Assembly: GCA_030141605.1 (NCBI GenBank)
Contig: JAQGDQ010002391.1
Location: forward strand, 1-64,000
Reading direction: 5' to 3'
Length of the DNA stretch: 64,000 bases
Origin: Tubiluchus corallicola
Lineage: Eukaryota; Priapulida; Priapulimorpha; Priapulimorphida; Tubiluchidae
Position numbers and translations under genes: made by a program. Positions 37,378 to 45,901 of the stretch are shown piece by piece. The notes under the pieces are model-generated. The model had not been told where the DNA came from. It saw nothing but the letters and a program-made list of their open reading frames with translations, and did no database searches. How positions within the stretch are numbered: the stretch's first letter is position 1; the number at the start of each line of letters is the position of its first letter.

Positions 37378-38382
37378 TTAAATATTTGATACTGTCTCTT
37401 TTTTAAAATATTCCTCAATCTTTTTTATTAAGCTCTTACTGCCTACGAAAAAAGGCACTCGTTGATGAAGTTCTGTGGGCTCTACATCTAATATATTTTG
37501 TCTGCCATCAGAGGCATAGCCTCCTGCCTGCTCTGCTACAAACGCCAATGGAGAAGCCTCGTATAACAACCTCAGTTTACCTTGAGGTTTGTCTGCTTCT
37601 TTTTTATCCGCAGGATAACAGAATGCTCCACCCACAAGTAAGTTTCTATGAAAATCAGCTATCAAAGAACCTATATAGCGTAATGACAATTTTTGATTTT
37701 GTAGATATCGAATATAGTCATCTACTTTTTTGTCCCAATAAGGCTGGTTACCGTAATTAACGCTATAATACTTAGGTTCCTGAGGTATTTTCATATTGGG
37801 ATGAGACAAGATAAACTCGCCAATGGCAGGGTCTAAGGTAAAACCGTGAACACCATTGCCTGTAGTATATACAAACATTGTACTTGAGCCATAAATAATA
37901 TAACCTGCTGCTACTAAATCTTTTCCTTTTTGCAAACAATCCTTCTCTGTTCCTTTGCCTTCCACTGTTTTTCGTCTAAAAATAGCAAATATGGTACCTA
38001 CACTGACATTATAGTCTGTATTGGAAGAACCGTCCAAAGGGTCAAAGATTAAAACATACTTTCCTGCTTCAAATTTATCAGGTATAGGTAAAATATTTTT
38101 ATGTTCCTCCGAAGCCATAACCCCTACCCTTCCTGTATGATCATTGATACGAAAAATAGTTTTGTCGGCAAATCTATCTAAGCGTGTAACCTCTTCTCCT
38201 TGCACGTTAGTAGCACCTGCTCTTCCAAGTATATCAGTAAGTCCTGCCTTAGTTGTTTTGCTCGCTATAATTTTACCAGACAGGGCTATGTCATAAAGCA
38301 ATTTAGTAAGCTCTCCTTGTGCTTTGGGATGATGTTTTGTTTGTTCCTCCAAAATATGCCTTTCAATAGTTTTGATTTTCAT
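37378..38382 (-). CDS. fbp: Fructose-1,6-bisphosphatase class 1
   Basis: Fbp removes the 1-phosphate of fructose 1,6-bisphosphate in gluconeogenesis. The 334-aa protein has the metal-binding signature [27 protein letters not shown] near residue 108-134, GVMASEEHK near 87, [19 protein letters not shown] near 243 and [16 protein letters not shown] near 275. It sits between GH28 and uxaC. The context suggests it serves growth on uronic acids, which enter as pyruvate and triose phosphate and require gluconeogenesis. A palindromic operator and a TATCTTTG box lie about 250 bp upstream. Confidence 0.96.
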   Translation of the reverse strand: MKIKTIERHILEEQTKHHPKAQGELTKLLYDIALSGKIIASKTTKAGLTDILGRAGATNVQGEEVTRLDRFADKTIFRINDHTGRVGVMASEEHKNILPIPDKFEAGKYVLIFDPLDGSSNTDYNVSVGTIFAIFRRKTVEGKGTEKDCLQKGKDLVAAGYIIYGSSTMFVYTTGNGVHGFTLDPAIGEFILSHPNMKIPQEPKYYSVNYGNQPYWDKKVDDYIRYLQNQKLSLRYIGSLIADFHRNLLVGGAFCYPADKKEADKPQGKLRLLYEASPLAFVAEQAGGYASDGRQNILDVEPTELHQRVPFFVGSKSLIKKIEEYFKKETVSNI

Positions 38383-38416
38383 TTTTAACAGATTTTATAA
38401 TTAAAATATTTTAATT

Positions 38417-38430
38417 AATTGTATACAATT
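38417..38430. promoter_or_regulatory. 14-bp perfect palindrome upstream of fbp
   Basis: AATTGTATACAATT is a perfect palindrome 35 bp upstream of the fbp ATG. It is A+T-rich and could arise by chance, or could be a regulator site; it does not share the TGTGnnCGnnCAC motif. Confidence 0.25.
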
Positions 38431-38622
38431 TTACACTAATCTATTTATAATACCAAAATATTATAGTTTTTTTATTGTATATTTATTACGAGCTTTTAGC
38501 AAATCTTATAATTAATATTTTTTACTGCAAAGAATAAGAAAGTTTGTGCGAAAAGTTACAAAAACTTATCTATTTACAAGCCAAATAGTCTAAGACTGAA
38601 TAACTATTACCCACTTTTTTCA

Positions 38623-38630
38623 CAAAGATA
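38623..38630 (-). promoter_or_regulatory. Predicted -7 box for fbp-uxaC
   Basis: TATCTTTG on the minus strand lies 11 bp downstream of the palindromic operator 38641-38652. It would give an fbp leader of about 235 nt, which is long; a promoter nearer to fbp cannot be excluded. Confidence 0.4.
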
Positions 38631-38640
38631 CAACAAATGT

Positions 38641-38652
38641 GTGAACGTTCAC
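38641..38652. promoter_or_regulatory. Candidate LacI-family operator upstream of fbp-uxaC
   Basis: GTGAACGTTCAC is a perfect 12-bp palindrome with central CG, 8 bp after the GH28 stop. Its 14-bp form TGTGAACGTTCACC shares TGTGnnCGnnCAC with the two sites upstream of uxaA. It covers the spacer and -33 zone of the TATCTTTG box on the minus strand. Confidence 0.55.
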
Positions 38653-38659
38653 CTATGTT

Positions 38660-40117
38660 TTATTTCAATTTATAGACTTCTCCATTAATAGTCGTATTTT
38701 CTACCACAAGCCCTTTTACATTTTCTAAAATATTTTCTTTTTTTACTCCATCAAAACTACAATTCCTAATAACTACATTTTCAACAGGAAAATTTTCATA
38801 GGCTCTAATTAAAAGCGCGTGCTTACTATCTCTTGAAGATACATTCTCGACCACTACATTTTTTACTTGTGGGTAATAGACTAACTCCTCGTGGTCAGGC
38901 GTGTTGTAAGACATAGAGTAAAACATATTAATTTTTACTACTGCCTCTTTTACCTGCCCTACTTCTACATTTCTAAAATATATATTCTCTATTACCCCTC
39001 CACGTGCTTTGTTGCTTTTTATTCTCAAAGCTCTTTCTAAGCTGGGACTATCCATCTTACAATTTTCAGCGAAAACATTTCTAATACCTGCCGAAGCCTC
39101 GCTACCTAGGACTACACCCCCGTGTCCATTTTTCATTTTACAGTTACGAATTATAATATTTTCAGAGGGAACATTTATGCGTCTTCCATCGTTGTTCCTA
39201 CCTGATTTAATGGCAATACAGTCATCTCCATTGTCAAAGTAAGTATTTTCTATCAATATATTTTTACTAAACTCAGGGTCGCATCCATCTGCATTAGGCC
39301 CTTTACTTACTATCTTGGCATTACGTATAGTAATGTTTTCAGATAATACAGGGTGTAGCATCCACATTGGGGAGTTGGTAATGGTTACCCCCTCTATAAG
39401 AATATTTTTACACTTAATAAACTGTACAAAGTTAGGGCGTAAATAGTGTCCCTTACCAAATATTCTCTCCTCAACAGGTACTTTATTATCATTCATTTTG
39501 TTGAGTAGTGGCACACCATTTTCATCACGTTGAGAAGGCATTCCTTTTTCCCAGCCGTAGTATTCGCCGCCTTCAGATTTTCTTTTTTTACCCTTCCAAG
39601 ACCACCAGTTGCTTGCTCCTGCCTGTCCATCTAAAATTCCTTCTCCTGTGAGGGCTATGTTTTCTACTTCATAAGCATATACAAGGGAAGAGTAGTTCAT
39701 ACACTCCATCCCCTCCCAAAAAGTATGCACTACAGGAAGATAATCATCGGGCTGGGTGCTAAACTTTATAATAGCCTCTTTATCCAAATACAAATTGACA
39801 TTGCTTTTCATCACAATAGGACCAGCAGAATAATACTCCCCCGCAGGTACAACTACCTTACCCCCTCCCGCTTTATTACATTCTTCTATGGCTTGAATGA
39901 TAGCACTAAGACTGTTGCTTGTTCCATCTGCCACTGCTCCGTAATTTGTAATATCAAAAGTCTTATCAGGGAAAGTAGGAGGCACAATGTTTTTTAATAT
40001 CTTATCCACTTCTGCCCATCCACTGCTACCATTTTTCTTAGTATTTTCACAAGATGTGAGAGTTGATACTGATAATACCACCATACTTAGCAATGCAAGT
40101 TTTATTAGCTGTTTCAT
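38660..40117 (-). CDS. GH28 polygalacturonase family lipoprotein
   Basis: GH28 enzymes cut alpha-1,4-galacturonan (or rhamnogalacturonan) by hydrolysis. The 485-aa protein has a lipoprotein signal (TLTSC, Cys near 23), the N-terminal ITNYGAVADGTSNSLSAIIQAIEECNKAGGGKVVVPAGEYYSAGPI block, and the beta-helix core. Its catalytic motifs are NADGCDPEF (near 274), FDNGDDCIAIKSG (near 296), NGHGGVVLGSE (near 331) and RIKSN (near 366). Its ATG overlaps the GH105 stop by 4 bp (coupled). It likely trims oligogalacturonides at the cell surface or in the periplasm. Confidence 0.94.
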   Translation of the reverse strand: MKQLIKLALLSMVVLSVSTLTSCENTKKNGSSGWAEVDKILKNIVPPTFPDKTFDITNYGAVADGTSNSLSAIIQAIEECNKAGGGKVVVPAGEYYSAGPIVMKSNVNLYLDKEAIIKFSTQPDDYLPVVHTFWEGMECMNYSSLVYAYEVENIALTGEGILDGQAGASNWWSWKGKKRKSEGGEYYGWEKGMPSQRDENGVPLLNKMNDNKVPVEERIFGKGHYLRPNFVQFIKCKNILIEGVTITNSPMWMLHPVLSENITIRNAKIVSKGPNADGCDPEFSKNILIENTYFDNGDDCIAIKSGRNNDGRRINVPSENIIIRNCKMKNGHGGVVLGSEASAGIRNVFAENCKMDSPSLERALRIKSNKARGGVIENIYFRNVEVGQVKEAVVKINMFYSMSYNTPDHEELVYYPQVKNVVVENVSSRDSKHALLIRAYENFPVENVVIRNCSFDGVKKENILENVKGLVVENTTINGEVYKLK

Positions 40118-41304
40118 CTTTTTAATCTTTGTTTTTTAGTTAGTAATTCTATTTCAATAGCAGCAAGTATAAAAGGAGCAACCCCCTTGCTATCATTTTC
40201 TACAATTTTTTCTGTAATATAGTACTCATAATCGCCTTCTCTATATGGTTTGCCTCCCAAGCCACAGCCTCCACAGGTTTGTTGTAGGCTGGGATAACCA
40301 TCCTCGTCCTCTGTTATTAGATTATTAACTATACCATTAAAGGCTTTTGTAGCATATTTGATATATTTCTTGTCTAAATATCCCTTGCTTACTCCTTTTA
40401 AAAAGGAATAAGTAAACATAGCAGACCCAGATGCTTCAAGATAGTTGCCTTCTCTACCTCCATAGTTAAGCACCTGATACCAAAGTCCCGTTTTTTCGTC
40501 TTGCACTTTTATTAAAGCTTCTGCCAGCCTATTTAAAATAGTAATTAACTGCTTCCTACCTGAATGCTCTTCGGGTAAATAGTCTAACACATCTACTATT
40601 GCCATTGCATACCACCCAATAGCTCTGCTCCAAAAATGTTTAGAACGTCCTGTTTCGGGGTTACACCATCGTTGCTCTTTGCTTTCATCCCAAGCGTGGT
40701 ATAACAATCCCGTTTTATCATCTCTTGTTTTTTCTTCTATTAAGGTAATTTGATGCACTATTTCATCAAACCACTCTGGCTCGTCAAACATACTCGCATA
40801 TTCTGCTAAAAAAGGTGAAGCCATATAAATACCATCAAGCCACATTTGATATGGGTAAATTTTTTTGTGCCAGTATCCACCTGTTTCTGTTTTGGGGTGG
40901 TGTTTCATTTGTTCTACTAAGCGTGCTGCTGCTGTTTTGTATTTTTCTTCTCCCGTTCGTTTATATAGTGTAAGTAAGTTTTTTCCGGGGTTGATTCTAT
41001 CTATATTGTATTCTTCTTGTTTGTAAAATTTAATAGAACCATCCTCGCCTATAAAATAATCTACGTAGCGTTTCATATAGTCGGAATACTTTTTGTCTTT
41101 TTTTCCTAATTTATCAATGGCTTGCCCCAAAAAAGCAATATCATATTGCCACCTATAGGGCTTTGAGGTAACGTAGTACATTAAACTGTCATAACGATAC
41201 ATTACTGCATCTGCCATTTTTCCTGACCAATTGGATTCTTTTTTTGATGTACTACAGCTTGTTATAATTAAGGCTGAAAGAATAAAAAATAGTAATTTTC
41301 TCAT
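40114..41304 (-). CDS. GH105 unsaturated galacturonyl hydrolase, lipoprotein
   Basis: GH105 enzymes remove the unsaturated uronate left at the non-reducing end by pectate or rhamnogalacturonan lyases. The 396-aa protein has a lipoprotein signal (LIITSC, Cys 17) and the alpha6/alpha6 barrel with RWQYDIAFLGQAIDKLG, YQMWLDGIYMASPFLAEYA (near 152, with the catalytic aspartate), HAWDESKEQRW and SKHFWSRAIGWYAMAIVDVL. It pairs naturally with the two PL1 lyases in the operon. Confidence 0.92.
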   Translation of the reverse strand: MRKLLFFILSALIITSCSTSKKESNWSGKMADAVMYRYDSLMYYVTSKPYRWQYDIAFLGQAIDKLGKKDKKYSDYMKRYVDYFIGEDGSIKFYKQEEYNIDRINPGKNLLTLYKRTGEEKYKTAAARLVEQMKHHPKTETGGYWHKKIYPYQMWLDGIYMASPFLAEYASMFDEPEWFDEIVHQITLIEEKTRDDKTGLLYHAWDESKEQRWCNPETGRSKHFWSRAIGWYAMAIVDVLDYLPEEHSGRKQLITILNRLAEALIKVQDEKTGLWYQVLNYGGREGNYLEASGSAMFTYSFLKGVSKGYLDKKYIKYATKAFNGIVNNLITEDEDGYPSLQQTCGGCGLGGKPYREGDYEYYITEKIVENDSKGVAPFILAAIEIELLTKKQRLKR

Positions 41305-41328
41305 ATTACCAATTTAATAAAGTTTATG

Positions 41329-42603
41329 TTACATTGTTAGTTCTACTGGGTGGTTTAACTTTTCAAGTATGCTGTTTAAATAGCCTTTAAACTCATTTAT
41401 GTTTTTTATAGCTCCTACACCTTGTTCCCACACTGCAGCAAAGTAGTAAGTGGGATTTGTAATTTCTTTTTTAAAAATTGCTATATGGTTAAGGTTGTCT
41501 TCTGTTATTTGCTCCAATTCTTCAGAGTTGAAAAAAACTGCTATTCCCATACTGTCTCCTGCCAAACTGTAATTCCCATAAGAAGCAATGCAGCCCCATC
41601 GAGAGTTGAGATTATTGATAATGATAAGTTCTTCACTCTTAAAATTTGAGATACCTGTGCAAAGATTTTGTCCTTTTTTGTTTACATTCAAGATTTGCCT
41701 TGTTAATTGTGTACCTGCATCAATAGATAAATTTGAGGTTAGGTTAACCTTTGTATTATTCGTTTCCCAACCGTAGTATTTTGTTTGAACAACAGACTGA
41801 TTGTCTCCATTAGTAACTATCTCGCAGGTTATGCTGTCTGTTTTTTCTACTCTTACCGCTTTACTTCCATCCCAATATGCAATAGAGCCAACTCCTAAGG
41901 TTTCACCTACTTTGAATATATCCATACCCCATTCTGCCATCTCGTGATAGGAATCATAGCCGTCTAACCCTACCTTGTACAGTATCATATCTGTTGTTTT
42001 TTTGCCAAATACATCTACCGCATTTCGCCAATCAAGGTAAAATCTGTATCCCATCTTGTCAGATTCCCAACCCGGCCCCTCATATCTAATATAATAAGAA
42101 TGGTCTGTGCATTCGTCAGGTACTCTTAAATAATTTGTGTTTCTAAACTCACCCCCTATATATTTAGAATTTTCAAACTTGCCTCCTACTTTGTGTGAAA
42201 TCTCTGCATAAGTGCGTTTGAAGTATTTTCTTTGCTTCTTGCCTTCCACTGCATATCTAATGCTTATATCTTGTTTTTCATTAGGTGAAAAACTGGTAAT
42301 AAATACTAATCTTTCCTCTGCTTTATTCCCTTTATACGAAAGTTGCGATGGTAGCTCTGCGGTGTCTTTTAGCACAATAAAATTGTTTTTATTAAAATCA
42401 GGATATTGGTTTACTATTTCCTGCACGCTGAGCTCTATACATTCATCTGTTCTATTTTTATCAAGCGTATTAGATAGCTTAACATTGAATGATTTGGGAT
42501 ATTCTTTTGTAAATAGTTTATTCTTATCTGTCTTTGTAGAACAAGACAAACTTATTGATGTAATTAATATAAAACTACTGATAAAATTTGTTTTCATTTT
42601 CAT
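41329..42603 (-). CDS. DUF4861 family lipoprotein
   Basis: The 424-aa protein has a lipoprotein signal (SISLSC, Cys near 21) and matches the DUF4861 family. Marks are FNVKLSNTLDKNRTDECIELSVQEI, HSYYIRYEGPGWESDKMGYRFYLDWRNAVDVFGKKT near 170-205, YHEMAEWGMDIFKVGETLGVGSIAYW near 218-245, and NPTYYFAAVWEQG near the end. The family is common in pectin loci of Bacteroidota, next to GH105 and GH28 genes. Its reaction is not known to me; a role in rhamnogalacturonan or pectin side-chain processing is inferred from context. A terminator-like hairpin separates it from the upstream PL1 gene. Confidence 0.85.
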   Translation of the reverse strand: MKMKTNFISSFILITSISLSCSTKTDKNKLFTKEYPKSFNVKLSNTLDKNRTDECIELSVQEIVNQYPDFNKNNFIVLKDTAELPSQLSYKGNKAEERLVFITSFSPNEKQDISIRYAVEGKKQRKYFKRTYAEISHKVGGKFENSKYIGGEFRNTNYLRVPDECTDHSYYIRYEGPGWESDKMGYRFYLDWRNAVDVFGKKTTDMILYKVGLDGYDSYHEMAEWGMDIFKVGETLGVGSIAYWDGSKAVRVEKTDSITCEIVTNGDNQSVVQTKYYGWETNNTKVNLTSNLSIDAGTQLTRQILNVNKKGQNLCTGISNFKSEELIIINNLNSRWGCIASYGNYSLAGDSMGIAVFFNSEELEQITEDNLNHIAIFKKEITNPTYYFAAVWEQGVGAIKNINEFKGYLNSILEKLNHPVELTM

Positions 42604-42617
42604 TGTATGTCTTAAAA

Positions 42618-42655
42618 ACAGTGTTATAGGAGACCAATATCTCCTATAACACTGT
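42618..42655 (-). terminator. Intrinsic terminator-like hairpin inside the pectin operon
   Basis: ACAGTGTTATAGGAG (42618-42632) and CTCCTATAACACTGT (42641-42655) form a perfect 15-bp stem with an 8-nt loop. On the minus strand the stem is followed by TTTTTAAG. It lies between the second PL1 gene and DUF4861, so it may partly stop transcription or mark an mRNA processing end. Confidence 0.7.
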
Positions 42656-42667
42656 CAAGTAAAAAGA

Positions 42668-44104
42668 TTATCTCATTAAACTATTTAAATACATTTCAAG
42701 ATTGGTATAAGTATGGTTTAAATCATATCCATTTCTATCATCAGCATCATAAGGATCTAAGCCATTTGCTATTTCCCAACTATCAGGCATACCATCATTG
42801 TCGCTGTCCAAAGGTGCTGATGCTGATTGAAGGGCAGGATAACCTCCTACATCTGTTTGTGAATCTATAATTCCTGACTTAGCAATCCCATAATCTTGCT
42901 TATACGATGTACCCCCGTAGGTGGTTGTTTGAGTTCTTACTTCTTCAACTATTCGAGTATCTACTGCATCCCTTTTCAAACTTGCTCCTGCATAATTCAA
43001 AACATCTTCATAGGCTTCTTGTGCTGTTTGTATTGTAATAGGGGTAATATCCACAGGTTGAGATAATTTCATTGCCTCCAATTCTTCTACTGTAAAATCA
43101 CCTTCAAATCCTTTCCAATTATCATTGCTTACCTCTTCGCTCGCATATACAAAGTTGCCTTTTACATAGAATTTACCGTATGGTTTCCAAGGATTGAATA
43201 TTCTTTGCTTATGTCTTGTAGCAGGCCCATATTTATAGTAATTGCCAATCATATTGTAGTGTCCTCCTTCGGGAATAATTTCATTGCCTTCGCCTGCATA
43301 CCCTGAATTTTGCCCCCAATTATAGATTACATTGTTTATAAAACTTACTGTTTCTGTTGACACATCATCTTTTCCATTACCATACCTTGTGCCGTTGAAA
43401 CGAGGGTTGCGACTATCGTTATGAGCCAACAAGTTGTGATGAAAAGATGAATTGTTACCTCCCCATATAGCACCATAACTATGATTACCTTTTGGATGAT
43501 ACGATTTTCTTAGTGCCTCTGTTATAAAACACCATTGTAAAGTAAAGTTATCGACCCTATAAAATGAAACACATTCGTCCATACTCCAACTCATAGAACA
43601 ATGGTCTATGATAATATCCCTCCTATTATTTTTTTTATGAGTTCCTCCTCCAGTGAGAGCATCCCCGCTGTTGGCAACTTTGGGATTTTGCGACTCGTCT
43701 CCCAACCGAAACCTAATGTATCTAATAATTACATTGTCGCACCTTATAAAAACAGGATATTTGGCAATGCAGATACCACTGCCGGGTGCCGTTTGCCCTG
43801 CAATAGTAATATTCCCATTTTTAATTGTTAGATCTTTTTCTAAGTTGATAGTTCCTGACACTTTGAATATAATAGTTCTTGCTCCTTTTTGTTCTATTGC
43901 CCAACGAAATGTTCCTTTACTACCATCGTCTATAAGTTTAGTTACATAATACACGTTACCTCCGCGTCCTCCTGTGGCATACATACCTCCCCCTTCTGCA
44001 CCGGGAAAGGCAGGAATATTAGCTTTTTGACTACAAGTGATATGACAAAATGCTGATAGCATTACTCCAACTATAATTAATTTTAAAATGCCTTTTTCCA
44101 ACAT
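42668..44104 (-). CDS. Pectate lyase, PL1 family (second copy)
   Basis: PL1 lyases cleave polygalacturonate by beta-elimination. The 478-aa protein has a lipoprotein-like signal (SAFCHITC) and FPGAEGGGMYATGGRGGNVYYVTKL near residue 32. The helix core carries IDHCSMSWSMDECVSFY near 165 (calcium site) and HNDSRNPRFNGTRYGNG near 223 (catalytic arginine region). The C-terminus has a calcium-binding DSDNDGMPDSWEIANGLDPYDADDRNGYDLN module, as in many Bacteroidota lyases. It is a close paralogue of the PL1 gene 272 bp upstream, separated by an esterase relic. Confidence 0.95.
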   Translation of the reverse strand: MLEKGILKLIIVGVMLSAFCHITCSQKANIPAFPGAEGGGMYATGGRGGNVYYVTKLIDDGSKGTFRWAIEQKGARTIIFKVSGTINLEKDLTIKNGNITIAGQTAPGSGICIAKYPVFIRCDNVIIRYIRFRLGDESQNPKVANSGDALTGGGTHKKNNRRDIIIDHCSMSWSMDECVSFYRVDNFTLQWCFITEALRKSYHPKGNHSYGAIWGGNNSSFHHNLLAHNDSRNPRFNGTRYGNGKDDVSTETVSFINNVIYNWGQNSGYAGEGNEIIPEGGHYNMIGNYYKYGPATRHKQRIFNPWKPYGKFYVKGNFVYASEEVSNDNWKGFEGDFTVEELEAMKLSQPVDITPITIQTAQEAYEDVLNYAGASLKRDAVDTRIVEEVRTQTTTYGGTSYKQDYGIAKSGIIDSQTDVGGYPALQSASAPLDSDNDGMPDSWEIANGLDPYDADDRNGYDLNHTYTNLEMYLNSLMR

Positions 44105-44107
44105 TAT

Positions 44108-44352
44108 TTATTTTCTCAAATATTTTGTCAAGCTAATATTTAGTTTTTTAACTTCTTTTGCTACTATGTTTGCCATTGTTTCTGCTCCAAGTTTAGAAAA
44201 TTGAGTGTTATTAGCCAAGCTTTCTGGATAATTTTTTTGCCTTTTCTTTACCTGCTGTAAATACCACATTCTGGGCAAGCATTACACCCAAGGCTTGTAG
44301 TTCCTGTTGAGTTTATAAAGTCCCTACGTGACATATTAGGTTTGTTCTTCAT
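44108..44352 (-). pseudogene. Relic of a rhamnogalacturonan acetylesterase (GDSL/SGNH) gene
   Basis: ATG at 44352 opens 34 codons (MKNKPNMSRRDFINSTG, a Tat-like leader) and stops at a TAA. In another frame the DNA then encodes an esterase tail. It reads MWYLQQVKKRQKNYPESLA, followed by NNTQFSKLGAETMANIVA and KKLNISLTKYLRK, and stops at 44108. The NTxFSxxGA block matches the C-terminal end of rhamnogalacturonan acetylesterases, where the histidine in THFS is catalytic; here the position is Gln. Most of the gene is missing and the frames disagree, so it is a deletion remnant. It lies between two PL1 paralogues, 4 bp before the second. Confidence 0.65.
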
Positions 44353-44375
44353 CGTTTGTTCTATAATATAGCTTG

Positions 44376-45863
44376 TTAAAAGCTCACTAAACTGTTTAAA
44401 TACATTTCAAGATTAGTGAACTTATCATCTAAGTCATATCCATTTCTATCATCAGCATCATAAGGATCTAAGTCATTTGCTATTTCCCAACTATCAGGCA
44501 TACCATCGCCATCTGTATCTGTGGGTGCTGTTGTTGAATTGAGGAGGGGAAAGCCTCCTACATCTGTTTGTGAATCTATAATTCCCGATTGAGCAATACC
44601 TTTATCTTCTGTGTAAGAAGCACCTCCATAAGTAGCTGTTTGAGTGCTTACCTCGTTGATAATTCTTGTATCTACTGCATCTCGGTTTAAACTTGCTCCT
44701 GCACGGGCTAATACGCTCTCGTAAGCCTGTTGAGGTGTCTGCACAGTAACGGGTGTTACACCATCTATATACTCTGTAAGTTTCATTGTCTCTTTTTCTT
44801 CATCTGTAACTTCATCGAACCCTTTCCAGTTGTCTTTGGTTACACTCTCACTTCCATATACAAAATTATTCACCACATAATATCTGCCAAATGGCTTGTA
44901 TGGTTCGCATATTCTTTGCTTATGATTTGTTGCAGGTCCGTATTTATAATAATTAGCTATCATATTGTAATGTCCTCCTACTGGTACTACATTGTCCTTG
45001 CCTTCTCCTCCATAGGCACTATTACTGCCCCAATTATATAGTATGTTATTTACGAAATTTACGGTTTCAGTAGATTTTTCATCTGTTCCATCACCATACC
45101 TTGTGCCGTTGAAACGAGGGTTGCGGCTGTCGTGGTGTGCTAATAGGTTGTGATGAAAAGCAGCATTGTTGCCACCCCATATACCTCCGTAGCCGTGCTT
45201 GCCTTTGGGATGAATGGAGTTTCTCAACGACTCGGAGATGATACACCATTGTACTGTAAGTTTAGATACTTTGTAAAATGTAACGCATTCGTCCATACAC
45301 CAGCTCATAGAACAATGGTCTATGATAATATTGTTGCCCTCTCCTTGTAAAGCGTCTCCACTTTCCGCCATATTACTATCGCCCGACAAATCGCCTAAGC
45401 GAAAACGAACAAAACGAATGATAACATTATTACATTTAATCCAAACTGGATAATTGGCAATACAAATACCATCGCCCGGAGCTGTTTGACCTGCAATAGT
45501 TATATTGTCGTTCCTGATATTCAATATTGATTGCAGCTCAATTGTTCCACTCACAAGAAAAACAATAGTTCTTGCTCCTTCTTGCTCTACAGCCCAGCGA
45601 AATGTTCCTTCACTGCCATCGTCTGTAAGTTTGGTTACTTGGTATACATCTCCACCACGACCTCCAGTAGCATACATACCACCTCCTTCGGCTCCGGGAA
45701 AAGCGTGAGCAGTACTTGCATCGGGTTTTGGAAAGTTTCCTATTGGTACTTCTAATGTATCAGCAGGTGAAGGGTCTGGCGATGTGTCTGTGTTGTCGTC
45801 TTTTTTGCAAGATATGACACAACAAAATACCAACAATGTAAATAACAATACTGCTTTTTTCAT
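44376..45863 (-). CDS. Pectate lyase, PL1 family (first copy), lipoprotein
   Basis: The 495-aa lyase has a lipoprotein signal (VISCKKDDN, Cys near 19) and a short acidic/proline linker. HAFPGAEGGGMYATGGRGGDVYQVTKL follows near residue 53. The core has IIDHCSMSWCMDECVTFYKV near 177 and HHDSRNPRFNGTRYGDG near 237. It ends with DTDGDGMPDSWEIANDLDPYDADDRNGYDLDDKF, a calcium-binding module. It probably acts on the outer surface, feeding oligogalacturonides to the SusCD pair encoded upstream. Most of its length aligns with the 42668-44104 paralogue. Confidence 0.95.
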   Translation of the reverse strand: MKKAVLLFTLLVFCCVISCKKDDNTDTSPDPSPADTLEVPIGNFPKPDASTAHAFPGAEGGGMYATGGRGGDVYQVTKLTDDGSEGTFRWAVEQEGARTIVFLVSGTIELQSILNIRNDNITIAGQTAPGDGICIANYPVWIKCNNVIIRFVRFRLGDLSGDSNMAESGDALQGEGNNIIIDHCSMSWCMDECVTFYKVSKLTVQWCIISESLRNSIHPKGKHGYGGIWGGNNAAFHHNLLAHHDSRNPRFNGTRYGDGTDEKSTETVNFVNNILYNWGSNSAYGGEGKDNVVPVGGHYNMIANYYKYGPATNHKQRICEPYKPFGRYYVVNNFVYGSESVTKDNWKGFDEVTDEEKETMKLTEYIDGVTPVTVQTPQQAYESVLARAGASLNRDAVDTRIINEVSTQTATYGGASYTEDKGIAQSGIIDSQTDVGGFPLLNSTTAPTDTDGDGMPDSWEIANDLDPYDADDRNGYDLDDKFTNLEMYLNSLVSF

Positions 45864-45901
45864 TTTATTAAAAATTAAATTTATTTAAAGCTATATATTT
45901 A

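Noticed and set aside
38640-38653. CRP/FNR-like reading of TGTGAACGTTCACC
   Set aside because: The half-sites are separated by four bases (TGTGA-N4-TCAC), not the six expected for CRP; the LacI-type reading with central CG fits better and recurs at uxaA.
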